Source of the DNA: Sycobia sp. Sy_11
Taxonomy: Eukaryota; Arthropoda; Insecta; Hymenoptera; Epichrysomallidae
Length of the DNA: 64,000 bases
Direction of reading: 5' to 3'
Assembly: GCA_018907035.1 (NCBI GenBank)
Contig: JACCIC010000167.1
Coordinates: forward strand, 124,001 to 188,000
A model generated the notes under the pieces. It did not search any database, was not told where the DNA came from, and worked only from the letters and a program-made list of their open reading frames with translations. A program made the position numbers and the translations under genes. Each line of letters opens with the position of its first letter. Positions within the stretch are counted from its first letter, which is position 1. Shown here piece by piece: positions 18,560-30,605 of this stretch.

Positions 18560-20150
18560 AATTTGAAGATCTTCAGATTTTAGATAATGAAATTCCAAAT
18601 ATCAATTATCGTCAAATATCGTGTAACTATAAAAATCAGTCGAATTTTGAACCAAAGTACACTTACGTATGGAAAAGTGGAGAAAAAAATGAAAATTATC
18701 CTGAAGATGAAAACTTACCCTTCAGAGAATACGAAAACACTTACTCGTGGATTTTCATATGTTCAGCTGTTTGAACTTTTTTCCTCATGTTTGAAAAACT
18801 ATTATCGAAAGTATTAGAATAAATGGCTTCGATTTTGACACCAAATTATTTAGATGTTATTGTGGGAATAATTATAGCATCAATTGTCAACCCAAAGAAA
18901 TGTCAGAAACATTTTTGGTCTGAGAGGCCATTATTGACGTGCTCTGATATAGCTGCAGCAATGAGCCGCAATAAATTTGTTGACTTTAAATAAAAATTGA
19001 AATGTTCTATACCTGAAGATCAAAATCATGATGATAGAGCTCGAAGAGTACGTAACATTTTAGAAAATTCCAAGAAAAATATTTTACAATATGGGTTTTT
19101 TTTCTACTGCTTTGTCGATAGATGAAATGATGGAGAAGTTCCACGGGCAAACAATTTTGCTTTAGTTTAATAAAGATGAATCCGCGAGTTTAGGGATTAA
19201 TATGTGGAGAACTTGTAACGTACATGGATATCTGTTTGATTGTGAAATGAATTGTGGCAAAGGTTCAAATATTTATTCGATTAATAAACAAGTGGAATTA
19301 TCTAGATGTTCTTTAAAAAGCTACTCGTTTTTGTTGTTCTAAGAAAAATAATTCAATACCATTTATATGTTGAGAACTTTCTTTGTAATCCAGATTTATT
19401 GATCCATTAACGAGCATTAGGCTTGAAAGCAACTGGTACCATCAGAAGGAATAGAGTGAAAATGAATGATGAATGATAAATGATTGATAATGAATTTGAT
19501 AAACAAAACTGAAAAGGGAACGTTTTCAGTCAAATACGAAGAAAAAAGTGGTTTAAATTTTATCGTAGTCATAGACTCTACACCAGTATCTCTACTTTCG
19601 ACCGCGGCGAGTGTGACTCCAATATCAACACTAAAAAGATATTCAAAAGAAGCTAAAACTAAAAATGACATACCTTTTTCTAGAGCATTCTCACAGTATA
19701 TTAGATAGATGGGTGGTGTCGATCTACACAATTGACATTGTAGTAATTTGATGCCATCCATAAAAGCAAAAAAATAGACATGGTCAATATTTCTTCGACT
19801 AATCCAACCATCGATAACAAATACGCTCGTTATTCATAATATGTCTTATAGGATCCAAGGAAATATATAGATCCAAGGAAATAGCTGTAGGAATCGCTGA
19901 ATTTTATCTTGCAAAGGGTATAAAAAAATATCACATGAAATGGTAACGGAAAAATCAAGAAAAAATTGTAAGAATCATAAGACTTGCGGTATGAGACAAA
20001 TAAAATGTGTAAGATTTGTAATGCTTTATTTTGCACTTTCTGCTTGACATCGAAAAAACAAAAAAAGACACCAAACAAGATTCTTCATATAGATTTACCA
20101 CAACGCAGTAAGAACCGACAGTCGACAAAAAAATTTGACGGCTAAAGAAT
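18560..20150 (+). pseudogene. piggyBac transposase remnant
   Basis: Recognisable blocks in order: SERPLLTCSDIAAAMSRNKFVD (about 18925-18990); ALSIDEMMEKFHGQ...GINMWRTCNVHGYLFDCEMNCGK (about 19112-19265); ATGTIRRNR (about 19430); KGTFSVKYEEKSGLNFIVVIDSTPVSLLSTA (about 19512-19605); MGGVDLHN (about 19709); and a Cys-rich tail KMCKICNALFCTFCLT (about 20000-20050) at the position of the piggyBac C-terminal zinc-binding domain. The catalytic-region Asp in SIDEMM is still present. Stops and shifts separate every block, so no protein could be made. There is no indication of domestication. Confidence 0.85.
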
Positions 20151-20334
20151 GTATAGTAAATAAAATAAGTACGATAAAATATATCAGATAGTTTTTGAAA
20201 GACTTTTAATGATACATAAAAAATATAGTGGAATCGCACATACACTGAAATGTTGGTCAGAGACCAAAATAGGCTTCAGTGAACGTTTCTTAGAAAAGGA
20301 TGGACTTCAAGAGAAAAATAAAATCATAAAATCT

Positions 20335-20485
20335 TAGAATTCATCATAGAACACGCTGGAATTTTTTTGAATTTTTCGACGACTTTTTTCAAATTTCAAA
20401 AATTTGCAATTTTGAAAAATCCGAAAAGTTGTCAAAAATTTCTGAAAACATTCCAGCGTAATCTTTGATGAATTCTAAGAATTTT
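20335..20485. repeat. Inverted repeat of about 70-bp arms
   Basis: CTTAGAATTCATCATAGA...CGCTGGAATTTTTTTGAATTTTTCGACGACTTTTTTCAAATTTC is followed by its approximate reverse complement ending CATTCCAGCGTAATCTTTGATGAATTCTAAG. It lies in the piggyBac 3' region after the transposase remnant. Confidence 0.75.
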
Positions 20486-21149
20486 TTCTTTTATAAAATT
20501 TTTTCTTAAAGTCTATCGTTTCTGATTAAAAAATTCCTGAAGATTTTGACATTTTTTCTATCTTTAGACCACCATTTTGTTTATTGCCACATGAAATTTG
20601 ATAATTGTCAATGACGTAACTTCAAGTTTAGGGCCATTTGACGTGGTATTCTTAATTACAAAAAAAATTCCCAAGGCATTTCAGTACGAATAGGTTCGAT
20701 AAAAAAAAAGTTCGGAAATTCGTGTTATTGTTGCAAGAAAACCTAAATATATCGTCACAGATGGATTTTTTTAAAAATTTTTATGGAAATTTTTGACAGC
20801 TTTTTTTATCAGAAAATACAGCCGTTGAAAACCGTGATAAATTATGTCATTTTTGGACTTAATGGGTTAAACTTGAATAAACTATATTAGTACATACAGA
20901 TTTACTTTGCTGAATTAGTATCCATGGAGTACAAAGTGGATTATTTGATCGGTAATGTATATCAAATTTTGAAGCAAATTCAAATACATTGTCGCTCCAG
21001 AATAGTTTATTGACCTCACTAGTTATTACGTTATTATTTATTCTACTAAATATTGCTTATACCTTACTAGTCTAAAGCCACGATATGTATAGCTTTTCAA
21101 TAACTATAGTTTTATTTTTATTATGAGTTGTTTTAAATAAATAAATCAT

Positions 21150-21390
21150 TATAATAATCTAGGTATGGAAAAAGTTACCTGTAAAAGAAATCTGCGGATA
21201 TTATAGGAACTTGGTAACTTGCAAAAAAGGTTAGAAACAATTAATAATGTAAATAATATTGATACTACTATTAAAAGCACTTATAAAAAATTCGATAACT
21301 TTAGCCATTATTTTACTAAACGTTGTCCAGTTAAAAGTTTAAAATAATTTTAAATCATGGGACAAGAGTTAAAAAATTCTGGATTTAACA
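21150..21390 (+). pseudogene. Jockey-type LINE fragment (region between EN and RT)
   Basis: The frame YKKFDNFSHYFTKRCPVKSLK, followed by a shifted KSWDKS/KNS stretch, resembles the FNxYFxxxCPxKxxK...KPWIT segment between endonuclease and RT in jockey-superfamily elements. Short and broken; tentative. Confidence 0.4.
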
Positions 21391-21431
21391 ATTAATAGTA
21401 AATAGTTTGTGGCACTTAATATATATATATA

Positions 21432-21606
21432 CTAGCATCCCCCGTCTCGGCTTCGCCCGAGATAATAATTTAACCGATTTCTGAAACAATTCGATAATAT
21501 CTAAGTAAAACTACTCTATATATAAAAATCTATATTACTATAAATAATGTAACATAATTTACATATCGTTGCGTCTGTATAAAAAGCTGCTTTTCGCCGA
21601 CCATTT

Positions 21607-21668
<62 letters not shown>

Positions 21669-22190
21669 GTATATATGCATATTGCTTGCGGCTTCAATGG
21701 GAAAAATTGTACTTTCAAGTTCGAGCGGTAGAACACGATGTCTAAGTTTCCAGGGACGACTACTACTGAGAGTTTGAGTATTCGAATGGTAGAATACGAA
21801 TTTTCCTATAGAAGTCGTTCCGTGATACCTGGCCATCGTCTTCTACCTTCCGAATCCGAAATTCCTCGTAGAAGTCATCCTCAGAAAGCTAGACATCGTT
21901 TCCAACCAACTAAACACAACACTCCTCGTAGTAGTCGTTCGGAAACACCTGGACATCGTATTTTATCGTCCGATCATGAAAATATGCGTAGAAGATGTCC
22001 CTAGGGTGCTAGACATCCTTTCCTATCGACTAAGCACAATAATCCCCGTAGTAGTCGTTCGGAAACACCTGGACATTGTATTCTATTATCCGAACACAAA
22101 ACTTCCAGTAGAAATCGTCCTGAGGCACCAGGATATCGTATTTAACCGCCTGTACACGTTAATACAATATTTCTCCGTAGACGCCGTATT

Positions 22191-22233
<43 letters not shown>

Positions 22234-22374
22234 CATATCTTTCTGTTTTTTAAATTAAATACTGTAAATATTTTAGTAGTGGTTCCAACTGAAATTAAAT
22301 CGAAATGATTGTTACTAATATATTTTTTAAGCTGGCGCTGGATATTACCTTTTTATACAGAAGTGACGATGTAT

Positions 22375-22437
<63 letters not shown>

Positions 22438-23030
22438 CACAGTTTTGAGTTTATTGTTAACGAACCATATTTTGCATTTTATTCAAACCAAAAATACAGA
22501 GCATATGTCATTTTTCAAGTTAATATAACGTATAAAAACAAAAAATAATTTGTCGTCACAAATTACATTCAGTATGATTTAGCATAAATAATCATTTGAT
22601 AAGAGAAGAGGGTGAAAAGAGAGAGGACAGAGAGAGATATAAGAGAAAATAAAATTTACAAAAATTAAGATATACATAAGGTGTGAGAGTAGTGTCAGAT
22701 TAACTTGAACAACAAAAAGGGTAACACCGACTAACGTTACACCTTCTTCAGGATACGAATCCCAAAGTTAGATATGATCATTCACCTGAGCTGGCCTGGT
22801 ATTAATACTTTAAGCGGACTACTTTGAATTGATGTTCGTAATTCAAGACGCCACCTAGTGGCCGCTGGTGAAACTGATTGTTAATACCAGTAACTTAATT
22901 TATTGATGAAAGTAAAATGATTTTCAATAAAAAACATAGCCTATGTCCTTTCCAAGATAATATAAAATCAATATATCAAATTTCAGAACAATCGGTTCTC
23001 AAACTAGTATATCAAACTAAAATAACCAGA
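21432..23030 (+). repeat. 60-bp-minisatellite interspersed repeat, copy 2
   Basis: It starts CTAGCATCCCCCGTCTCGGCTTCGCCCGAG. An (AT)n array at 21613-21664 precedes one or two inverted 60-bp units (about 21700-21790), then six forward units (21800-22150, core GTAGTCGTTCGGAAACACCTGGACATCG). The usual GTACACG...CAATATTTCTCCGTAG...CCGTATTTAAATATA end follows. Downstream it shares GGCGCTGGATATTACCTTTTTATACAGAAGTGACGATG, a CACCTAGTGGCCGCTGGTGAAACTGA block and CATAGCCTATGTCCTTTCCAAGATAATAT...CAATCGGTTC with copy 3. The terminal ATTAGTATGAT is lost. Confidence 0.85.
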
Positions 23031-26000
23031 AGAAGGTACATATATCTAACATCTATAAAATTTAATTATATATTCATCTTGGACTCGTGTGTGCAGCCGT
23101 CTGCAGAGGGACAGCGAGGTTATGTACGCATAAACGCGCAGCATCTACCTCAGAGTATAGTGTGACTCGCGAAGCTGCTTCGGAGATGAAAAAAGAGAAA
23201 ATTTAAAGAGAAAAGTAACGAATAAAATGACGGACTGGAAGCGAGAACATGCGCACCTTTGTCAATGTCTATGGTGGAGTGGTATTTGTCTTTTCTTTTT
23301 CTTTTCTTCTTCCGTCACATTGACGTCCTTTAAGTGAAAACAAAAAAAATAAATCAAAAAAATTTCTTCTTGTTATGATACCAGGTAGTAAAACTAATAT
23401 CTTTATTGTAAATGCTTATTTTTACAGAGGAGTTAATCGATCGATGTAATACTCTGCTTAAGAAATTGATGGATGGAAGATCATTAAAACTATGCGGTGA
23501 GCATATAATTAAAATGAACTTTCACAAAGGAAGAACCAGAAAAAGTATCTATCAATCTAATAAAAAGGAGAGATTTTCCTTGTGTTGGAAAAAAAACAAA
23601 CAAACAAACTATGAGAAGCTGACAAAGCAGAAATGGAGTCGACAGGACAGTTTATGAATGAGAGTTATAATCGAGAGAATTTAAGACAAATAAAGTTATG
23701 AGAATGTACCAAGCATAGCTTCATCATGATAATGTATTCTACACCTGTGAGAAGTGACTATCACCCATATAATATTAAGTGCTGTCAATTGCTAATCCAT
23801 TATAACTATTCATTTTTTTTTCAAATTTTTTTCCCTATTGTCAAAAGTTGTGACTGCAAGCAGTGATAGGAAGAGAAGAAAGAAGAAAAAAGGAAAAGAT
23901 ACGCATTACATGTTCATTGAATTTGTTTCGTCTTGTTATTAACAAATTATTTGATAAGTGTTCTATAAATATGGTATCTGTTTTTTTTCTTCTCTCGCAC
24001 ATTATTACTTCAGGTGAAACTAGCATCATCATAATGTATAAAGTTTTCAAATTCTAGCTACGCCATTGTAACTAAAAATAACTTATTTATATAAAAAAAA
24101 GAAAAAAAAGATTCTTTTTCTGTTATATTATCTAAAACGGTTTCAGAGATAAATAAGCTTGCAAATAGTCTATCTATTAGCTGTAAGCATAGTGTTAGTT
24201 TTAAGTCTACTTATAATTCAAATAATTACTATGTTAATCCTAGCGAAATCATGAAAGTGATTCATTTAGCTCATGGACATTTGTGTACGAATCTTTATAG
24301 TGTGATCAGAAGTTCGGCTGCAGCATAAATGGATGAATCGCAAATTAGTTAAATATGGATGATTCGTAAATTAGTTAAACGGTACCATGAAAATGACAAG
24401 AATACTAGTCTCTTTTCTTTTTGAGTAAAAAAAAACTTTGCACTATTAATTTGTAAGCTCTGCTGTATTTTGTATCCATGGCCAGTGACAAAATATATAT
24501 GTATAGATTACGCACAATAAAATTATGTATAGCATAAATTATTTCAGACATATTTTATTCACAGATAATAATTCGTTAAAGTAAACAGAGGGAATGAGTA
24601 CCAAGAATATAAAATTTATTTCTAAATAGATTAGTTTCGTATCAGTATGATGTCCAAGGATGAAAGGTTGCGAGCTTTCACATAAATATATTATCCAATC
24701 ATGTATTTTACTTTAATAATACACTAGAAATAATTGAATGTAAGAAATTAGAAATTTAGTGTTAATTATTTTTAATTTATCAACGTAACAATTTTTTTTG
24801 TAAAATATCACTTCGATAATTAATATTAATTTCTAGGTTTTTAACATACGGAGTGTCCAAGTACTATAAAACATCATAATACAAAAAAAAAATTTGTAAA
24901 GCATTGGGATCATCTATAGTTGCATTCAGCGTTTAAGAGTCATGACGCAAAGGTTTGTTCCGTATGCACTATATATTTTCTAAACATAACTAACGTTTTA
25001 ACGAAACTAAATTATTTTTTGGAAATTTGTTATCTTGCTTGGATTCAAAATTGTGTAAATTATATAGAAGAAAGACGTTATCTTAGTTGGTCACCTTATA
25101 AAAACTACCACAGAGCATAGAAAATATCGAAAGAGATATAAAGAATAAATGATTATGAACTGTTAGAACAAATAAAATAAATTAAATAAAAAAATAAATA
25201 AATGTGGTATAAATTTTATTTAATATTTATCTGCCTTTCAATAATTTTCTTGCTCTGGAGGTCTAGTAGAGATTATAATTATTAAAAAGCTTAAATTCCA
25301 CCAGACTTAACTTCTACGTCAGGGTACAGAATAATAATATGTAAACCAATTTCATTATGTAATTAATCATATTCGCCGTGACTAAGCGGTTTCTACGTAC
25401 AACAACAGCATATAAAACAAAAAAGTTCCTTTTTTTATTAATTTAAATACGGGTTTCATTATTCAGCGATCAAATTTTAAATGAGAAATTTCATAGCTCG
25501 CGCTGCGAGCATCTCATCCGACGAAACCTGATCACCGCCGTCCGTCGTCGCGCATAACCCCACCCCCGCGGTTTTTTGCCGTGAAAAAATTTAGGAGATG
25601 CACGGCGCTACTTGCTTTCTCTCTCATCATGACCAGTGAAAGACGCTTATCGAAAAAAAATTGCAGAGGGAAGGATCAGAAGAAGATTTGCAGTATGTGG
25701 GAAGAACGGGGAGTGAGAAGTGTGATAGGCAGCGGCAAAAAAAAAAAAAAGGAAACAAAGACACGAAATTTTGGATCGAAGCGAGACGGCAGGAGCTAGT
25801 GAAAAGGTTGAAAAAAAATAAAAAGTGACATGTGAATACATTTAATGTTAAAAAGTAATTTTTTTAAATGACATCACATTAAAATAAATTGTAAAACATT
25901 TTAAAAAATTATTAAAAATGATTTTCTAGTAAACTTTATTCAGGTTTATTCGCTTTAAAATTAATAATATTATTGAAATAATGCCAATGCAACCTATTTT

Positions 26001-26290
26001 AATAATAGTTTTTTTAGAATATATTGTATTTTTGGACCAAATTGTACTTGTATAATTCGGTGACGATCTTGAGAAGAGTTTCTTAGAATAATTTTTTATA
26101 ATATCTTGCTTATCACAAATATTAAAGTGAAAACTGGAGGAAATTCCATTTTTATCACAACATTTTGTAAAATGAACAAAAGTTATAGTTTCATCAAAAT
26201 ACTTATTTTTTATTCTACGCAATTTTCTGTAAAAACAATAGTTCTCGAAAAAAATAGATTCAAACCAACAGATGATATAACATATGATCA
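23031..26290. other. Intron stretch with no identified element
   Basis: Mostly AT-rich. Two GC-richer islands lie at about 23090-23260 and 25490-25600. The latter contains TAGCTCGCGCTGCGAGCA and CACCGCCGTCCGTCGTCGCGC. Open frames here (for example 23412-23657 and 25581-25799) are lysine-rich and match nothing I recognise. A 20-bp direct repeat (GATGAATCGCAAATTAGTTAAA / GATGATTCGTAAATTAGTTAAA) occurs near 24335-24380. Confidence 0.4.
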
Positions 26291-26460
26291 AATTTGACCC
26301 GGGCTGGTGCATTTAAACTTCGAGCGTAAACTGAATTGGTAACATTCTATTCCTATATTGGTACAACCTTTCTTGACGTATAAAATTTGAGCGCCATATC
26401 TACATTTGTGTGTTTGTCAGTTGTTTGTTTACGAAGCAAAAAGTTTGTCTGGCGATATTG

Positions 26461-26636
26461 ACTATGGAAAAAAAGTTGATCAACGAGTTTGCTTAAAATA
26501 TTTGTCTTTCCAATAGAATTACGGATAAGAAATAATTGAAAATGTTGCAAAAGTGTTTTGGGGAGTCTACTTTATCGCGAACGCAAGTGTTTGAGTGGCA
26601 CAAAGCATTCAGTGAAGGTCGTGAATTAACTATTAA
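26461..26636 (+). pseudogene. Mariner transposase N-terminal stub
   Basis: Across one frameshift the sequence reads KVDQRVCLK, then SNRIT, then LKMLQKCFGESTLSRTQVFEWHKAFSEGREL. This is the HTH region of a mariner transposase (family pattern FEWHKxFxxGRE). It is cut at about 26636 by AT-rich sequence with a short ATTAACTATTAATTAACTATT repeat. No catalytic core is present, and the left end (from about 26290) may hold the mariner leader. Confidence 0.75.
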
Positions 26637-26883
26637 TTAACTATTAACTATTCAGTATTTATTTCATAATATTATTATTAATATTTGATCTCGTATATAG
26701 ATGGTAATAAGTCAATTCTTTTACTATAGATTTTCCACAAACACGTACTTTCATACTACCCACAATCTTGCACAACAGTATAAATCTCGCAATATACGCG
26801 TAAATTACGAATAAATACGTATTAGATGTCGTACACGATCATAACTGGCATACTCTGCTATCTAGGTAATGTTGAAATATTTT

Positions 26884-26978
26884 TACTAAAGAATTACAGT
26901 TTTTTACCCACTGCACTTCAGCATGTAATGTATGTACTTGCTGAAGTGCAGTAAGTAAAAAACTGTAATTCTTCAGTA
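26884..26978. repeat. 95-bp imperfect hairpin
   Basis: TACTAAAGAATTACAGTTTTTTACCCACTGCACTTCAGCA pairs with its near-complement GCTGAAGTGCAGTAAGTAAAAAACTGTAATTCTTCAGTA across a 15-20-nt loop. A third partial copy (CTGAAGTGCAG...AAAAAACTGTAATTC) lies at 26999-27030. The size fits a small MITE or a hairpin RNA; nothing favours either strongly. Confidence 0.75.
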
Positions 26979-27034
26979 AAAAAACTTTAGCATTACTGAC
27001 TGAAGTGCAGTTTGTAAAAAACTGTAATTCCCGT

Positions 27035-28050
27035 CGATTTGTAACGTGGTAAAACGAGGAATGGTAGTGTGCAAAAAAAGTATTACCATCGTCGTTCACA
27101 ATGTTCGTGCTCTGTGTATATCATGCTAGCAACTTAGCTTGGGGTAATGCACTTTATATGAGCTTTTCGCCTCTATCCATGACTACCTTCGTTGGTAATA
27201 CTAACGTTTTTTTCTCTCGTTCAGTATAGTACCTATGGAGGGTAGAGAGAAGGAATGAAAACTCCGCTAAAATCATGTCAAATTACACGGCAGGACTTCG
27301 TGACCGAATTGGACGCAAGACGGTGACACTCTTGGAGGTTTCTCGTTCATATGCATGTATTTGAAGAAAAAAGACTGCTTTTTCTCCTCTCGTTACTTGC
27401 TTTGGTTTTTGCTTTCTCTTTCTGTTGCACGCAGAACCATTAAGGAATTTCCAAGACAGCGACAGCTCTCAGACAAATCTGAACTACTATCTCGGCTAAT
27501 TTTTTATAAGCTTTTACCATTTAAAGCGAGCAGAGTTTCCACTCCTTCTCTGTACCCTCAGTAATGAAGAGTGCTGCATATTTTGATCGAAGCGCCACGC
27601 TGAACTATCAGATCGGAAGCAAATTTACTTCGACGTCACATTCCCTCAATTTTGATTGTAGGAAGTTAAAAAAAACGTGTATAAATCTTTAGACATGCTT
27701 AAAAGTGGCGAAACTTTCTTAGAGTTAATATCATGTCTCTAAGTAGGTTAAAAAAAATAAAAGAAAATTCGTACAAATTTGTCTTTTGCTCCACGTGGTG
27801 CTAGTGCTTTTAAAGAAAATAATTATTATTCGAGTCTCACCACTTGTAGGATAAAATAATAAATCAAATAAAATTTGTTTCGCCGTTCTACGTATTGTAG
27901 AACAAAATGAAGCGTCAAAGTAAATTTATAAAGTACGAAATCCACTGCAATTGATGATCACTATTTCGGTAGATAAAAAAGAGAGAAATTTAGTCTTGAC
28001 ATATTCGAAGAGAAGTCACAACAAGCAGCAATCAGTACTGTCCATATATT
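27035..28050. other. Intron stretch with no identified element
   Basis: Mixed composition, including a GC-moderate block (27300-27600) with an open frame at 27355-27564 that I do not recognise. No repeat family or RNA gene seen. Confidence 0.35.
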
Positions 28051-28054
28051 ATCG

Positions 28055-28750
28055 AAATAAAAAGAACCCTGCTGCTTATTGTAATATTTCAGATTCATAT
28101 TTTACCTAAATAATTATAAAAGAAAATTAGGTATATATAGATGCAACTAAATATATATAGATAATATTGTACATTATGCATTTTACTGTAGTTTTTACAT
28201 ATAAAGGAGATTTTATGTATCAAAAGAACATCAAGCGTGCACGGTCGCAATCATGTATATATACGTGACGCGCACAGTAAACAACAATCCATGAATGATT
28301 CGAGCGTCTTTGCGTGAGCCTTCTTATCTAAGTATCATCTATGAATTGTAGTACGTCCGAGTAAGATAGAAAACGAAGATGTTTACTACATCTGGTTTTA
28401 TTGCTTTTACACTGTGTTTCAACAAACTCAGCTTATTATATGTATTATATTTGTGCCATAAAGGCCCTCCGGTAAAATGCTGTATATATATACATATAGA
28501 TATATATATATATATATATATATACATACATACATACACGAATGTACACTAAGCTCATTTGTACGCTTGTTCTGCTGCTATGCAAGCCTTTTTAAAATAT
28601 ACATTTGGGTGAGGACTTCGGAAGAGCTTCCACATTCCACTTTATGCTTTTTGCGGTACTTATGATGAATGCCATAGTGCTTTTTACTGAAATTGAATTT
28701 GAATGGCGAAATCAACATAAAGATCATAAAAATGGTGGTTTTTATGATTT
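28055..28750 (+). repeat. Dispersed repeat, copy 2 of 2
   Basis: Partner of 5290-5850 in the same orientation, with shared blocks in the same order up to AAAAATGGTGGTTTTTATG. It contains an (AT)n array at 28499-28525 absent from copy 1. It directly abuts the inverted PLE fragment at 28761. Confidence 0.65.
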
Positions 28751-28760
28751 TTATGGCTTA

Positions 28761-28880
28761 ACCAATATATTAGACAAAAATCTAGCAATATTATAAGTTG
28801 GGAAACCTGTGGAAGATATTATTATTCTAAATGTCAGATTTTCTTTATGAATCTTGGGAAGCCCATAATATTTTGCTACA
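28761..28880 (-). pseudogene. Inverted 5' piece of PLE copy 3
   Basis: The reverse complement reads the same YGLPKIHKENLTFRIIISS region as PLE copy 1 (217-330). It is followed immediately (28883) by plus-strand RT of copy 3. The shared string AATATATTAGACAAAAATCT is present on both sides in opposite orientation. This is a 5' inversion of the kind produced by twin priming in retroelements. Confidence 0.85.
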
Positions 28881-28882
28881 AT

Positions 28883-30180
28883 TAGATTTTTGTCTAATAT
28901 ATTAGATAAGATAGTTGGAAGAACTAGTTCTTACATTAAGGATAGTTGGTGTTTTTACAATGAAATGAAAGATATTGTTATTCCGCAAAACTACAAGATG
29001 AGTTCATTGGATGTAGTATGTTTGTTTACAAATGTACCTTTAGAGTTGTTAAATGATATTATACAGAAAAAGTGGCATGAAATTAATTTTCATACAAAAT
29101 TGACAATGAATGAATTTACTCAAGCAATTAATTTGGTTTTTAATAACACAATTTTTTCATTTGATAATAAATTTTATGAACAAATATACGGATGTCCAAT
29201 GGGGTCGCCTTTGTCACCGGTTATAGCTAATTTAGTTATGGAAAAGTTCGAAAGTATAGCCTTGTCAAAATTGCTTTTTGAACCAATGATATTTAAGAGA
29301 TATGTTGATGATATCTTTACAATTGTTCCGGAAGTTTTTGTGGATGAAATGGTGGATGTTTTTAATTCTGTACAAGACAGAATTAAATGTACAAGGGAGG
29401 TTGAAGTTAATAGTCAGTTAAGTTTTCTGGACATTAATGTCATTAGACGTAGTAATAATAAGGTGAAACTTAATTGGTACAGAAAGCCTACTTGGTCAGG
29501 TAGGTTTTTAGATTTTAATTCACACCACCAATTCGGAAACAAAATTGGAGCATTAAGGGGTGTCATTGACAGAGCAATAAAATTGCCACAAAGATTTTAG
29601 ACAAAATAATTTACAGATAGTAAGAGAAACTTTTATTAATAACGGTTATCCAATTCAATTTATTAACAGATTAATTGCTGAGAGATTGTTTGATATTTAT
29701 AATACCGAAAATAGACATAGTGCAGGAGTTGATGTTAACGGAGGAATAATTATTGTCTTACCATATGTTAGAGGATTGTCTGAAAGAATTAAAATAAATT
29801 TTCGGAAATATAACATTCAAATTTTCTTTAAAAATAGCAATAATTTGAGTAGATTGTTTAATAATTGCAATGATAAGAATGATTTATGTTTAAAATCAGG
29901 AGTTGTTTACAAGATTACTTGCATGGATTGTAATAAATACTATATTAGATAAAACAGGTAGATATTTAAAAAAGGGAATTTATGAACATAAATATAGTTG
30001 GCGTAGCTCACATATTACTTCCGGTTTAAAAGAGCATTGTTTAAAGTTTTTACATTCTTTTGATTTTGTGAATGTGGATATTTTGAACATGGTATTAATA
30101 ATAAGTATAAACGGGAGAGTCTTGAAAGTATTCACATTTCCAGGAATCGAAATAATGTGAATTTAATGTTAGAGTCTGGT
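28883..30180 (+). pseudogene. Penelope-like element, copy 3 (best-preserved RT and GIY-YIG)
   Basis: The RT frame 28890-29600 (236 codons) carries LDVVCLFTNVP, YGCPMGSPLSPVIANLVMEK (about 29187-29240), the catalytic RYVDDIF (about 29298-29318), LSFLDINVIRRS and WYRKPTWSGRFLDFNSHHQFGNK. It breaks at KLPQRF by a frameshift. Frame 29686-29952 continues the thumb (LPYVRGLSERIKINFRKYNIQIFFKN) into the GIY-YIG domain (GVVYKITCMDCNKYYI). A one-base insertion at about 29948 makes a stop just after YYI. The rest of the endonuclease (TGRYLKKGIYEHKYSWRSSHITSGLKEHC) is in frame 29903-30160, with a further shift near 30090. The N-terminal RT part is inverted upstream (28761-28880). Function lost. Confidence 0.92.
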
Positions 30181-30277
30181 AGATTGGACAATTTGTGTAG
30201 AGGGGGAATTTATATTTAATTTACTAAATTTGGTGGTGGGGATGGGTATATATAGATTAGAATATAAGGTTTAGTTT

Positions 30278-30318
30278 AGTCCCGGATGAGGAGCCGTAGC
30301 GAGCTCGAAACGTTGGAC
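30278..30318 (+). ncRNA. Hammerhead ribozyme relic of PLE copy 3
   Basis: AGTCC, then CGGATGA (U4 of CUGAUGA changed to G), GGAGCCGTAGCGAGCTC, GAAACGTT and GGAC. Stem I (GTCC/GGAC) and stem II (GAGC/GCTC) are intact, but the core change should abolish cleavage. It sits between the GIY-YIG coding remnant and the tail, exactly as in copy 2. Confidence 0.78.
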
Positions 30319-30605
30319 AAGTCTTCAATTAGGTAAGGGTGTTGGGGACTGTCAGACTGCACTTTACTAACAGAGAATTTTTTCAACTAATATTTTATTT
30401 TCAGATTAGTCTACGGGGGTGAATGTAAACAAGGACAGTCTGACTGTCATTATAATTTTAATTTAATTTTTAATTTAATTTTTATTTTTAATTTTTATTT
30501 ATTTTTATTTATTTTTATTTTTTTTTAGATTGAATTGATTGGACTATAAAATCGATAAAAAAATATTTATTAATTTGTATATGGGCAGTCGACATAAGTA
30601 CCCGT
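30319..30605 (+). repeat. PLE 3' tail of copy 3
   Basis: Full version of the tail: AAGTCTTCAATTAGG, TAAGGGTGTTGGGGACTGTCAGACTGCACTTTACTAAC, CTACGGGGGTGAATGTAAACAAGGACAGTCTGACTGTCATTAT, a T/A-rich track, ATTGGACTATAAAATCGATAAA and GGGCAGTCGACATAAGTAC. The two SNRCAGTCAGACTG/CAGTCTGACTG blocks are inverted relative to each other. Confidence 0.85.

Larger units (their letters stand above)
17124..20866 (+). mobile_element. piggyBac-like DNA transposon, full-length but dead
   Basis: It is bounded by TTAA at 17120-17123 and 20867-20870, the piggyBac target duplication. The ends are long inverted repeats: CCCATTAAGTCC...CACGGTTTTCAACG.CTGTA.TTTCTGATAAAAAAAGCTGTCA at the left matches the reverse complement of the last 150-200 bp at the right. 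Inside is a degenerate piggyBac transposase (18560-20150). Additional internal structure includes a GC-rich block (17372-17583), a nested hairpin (17737-17792) and an inverted repeat (about 20335-20485). The 3.74-kb total is longer than compact piggyBacs, so secondary insertions are possible. Confidence 0.9.
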
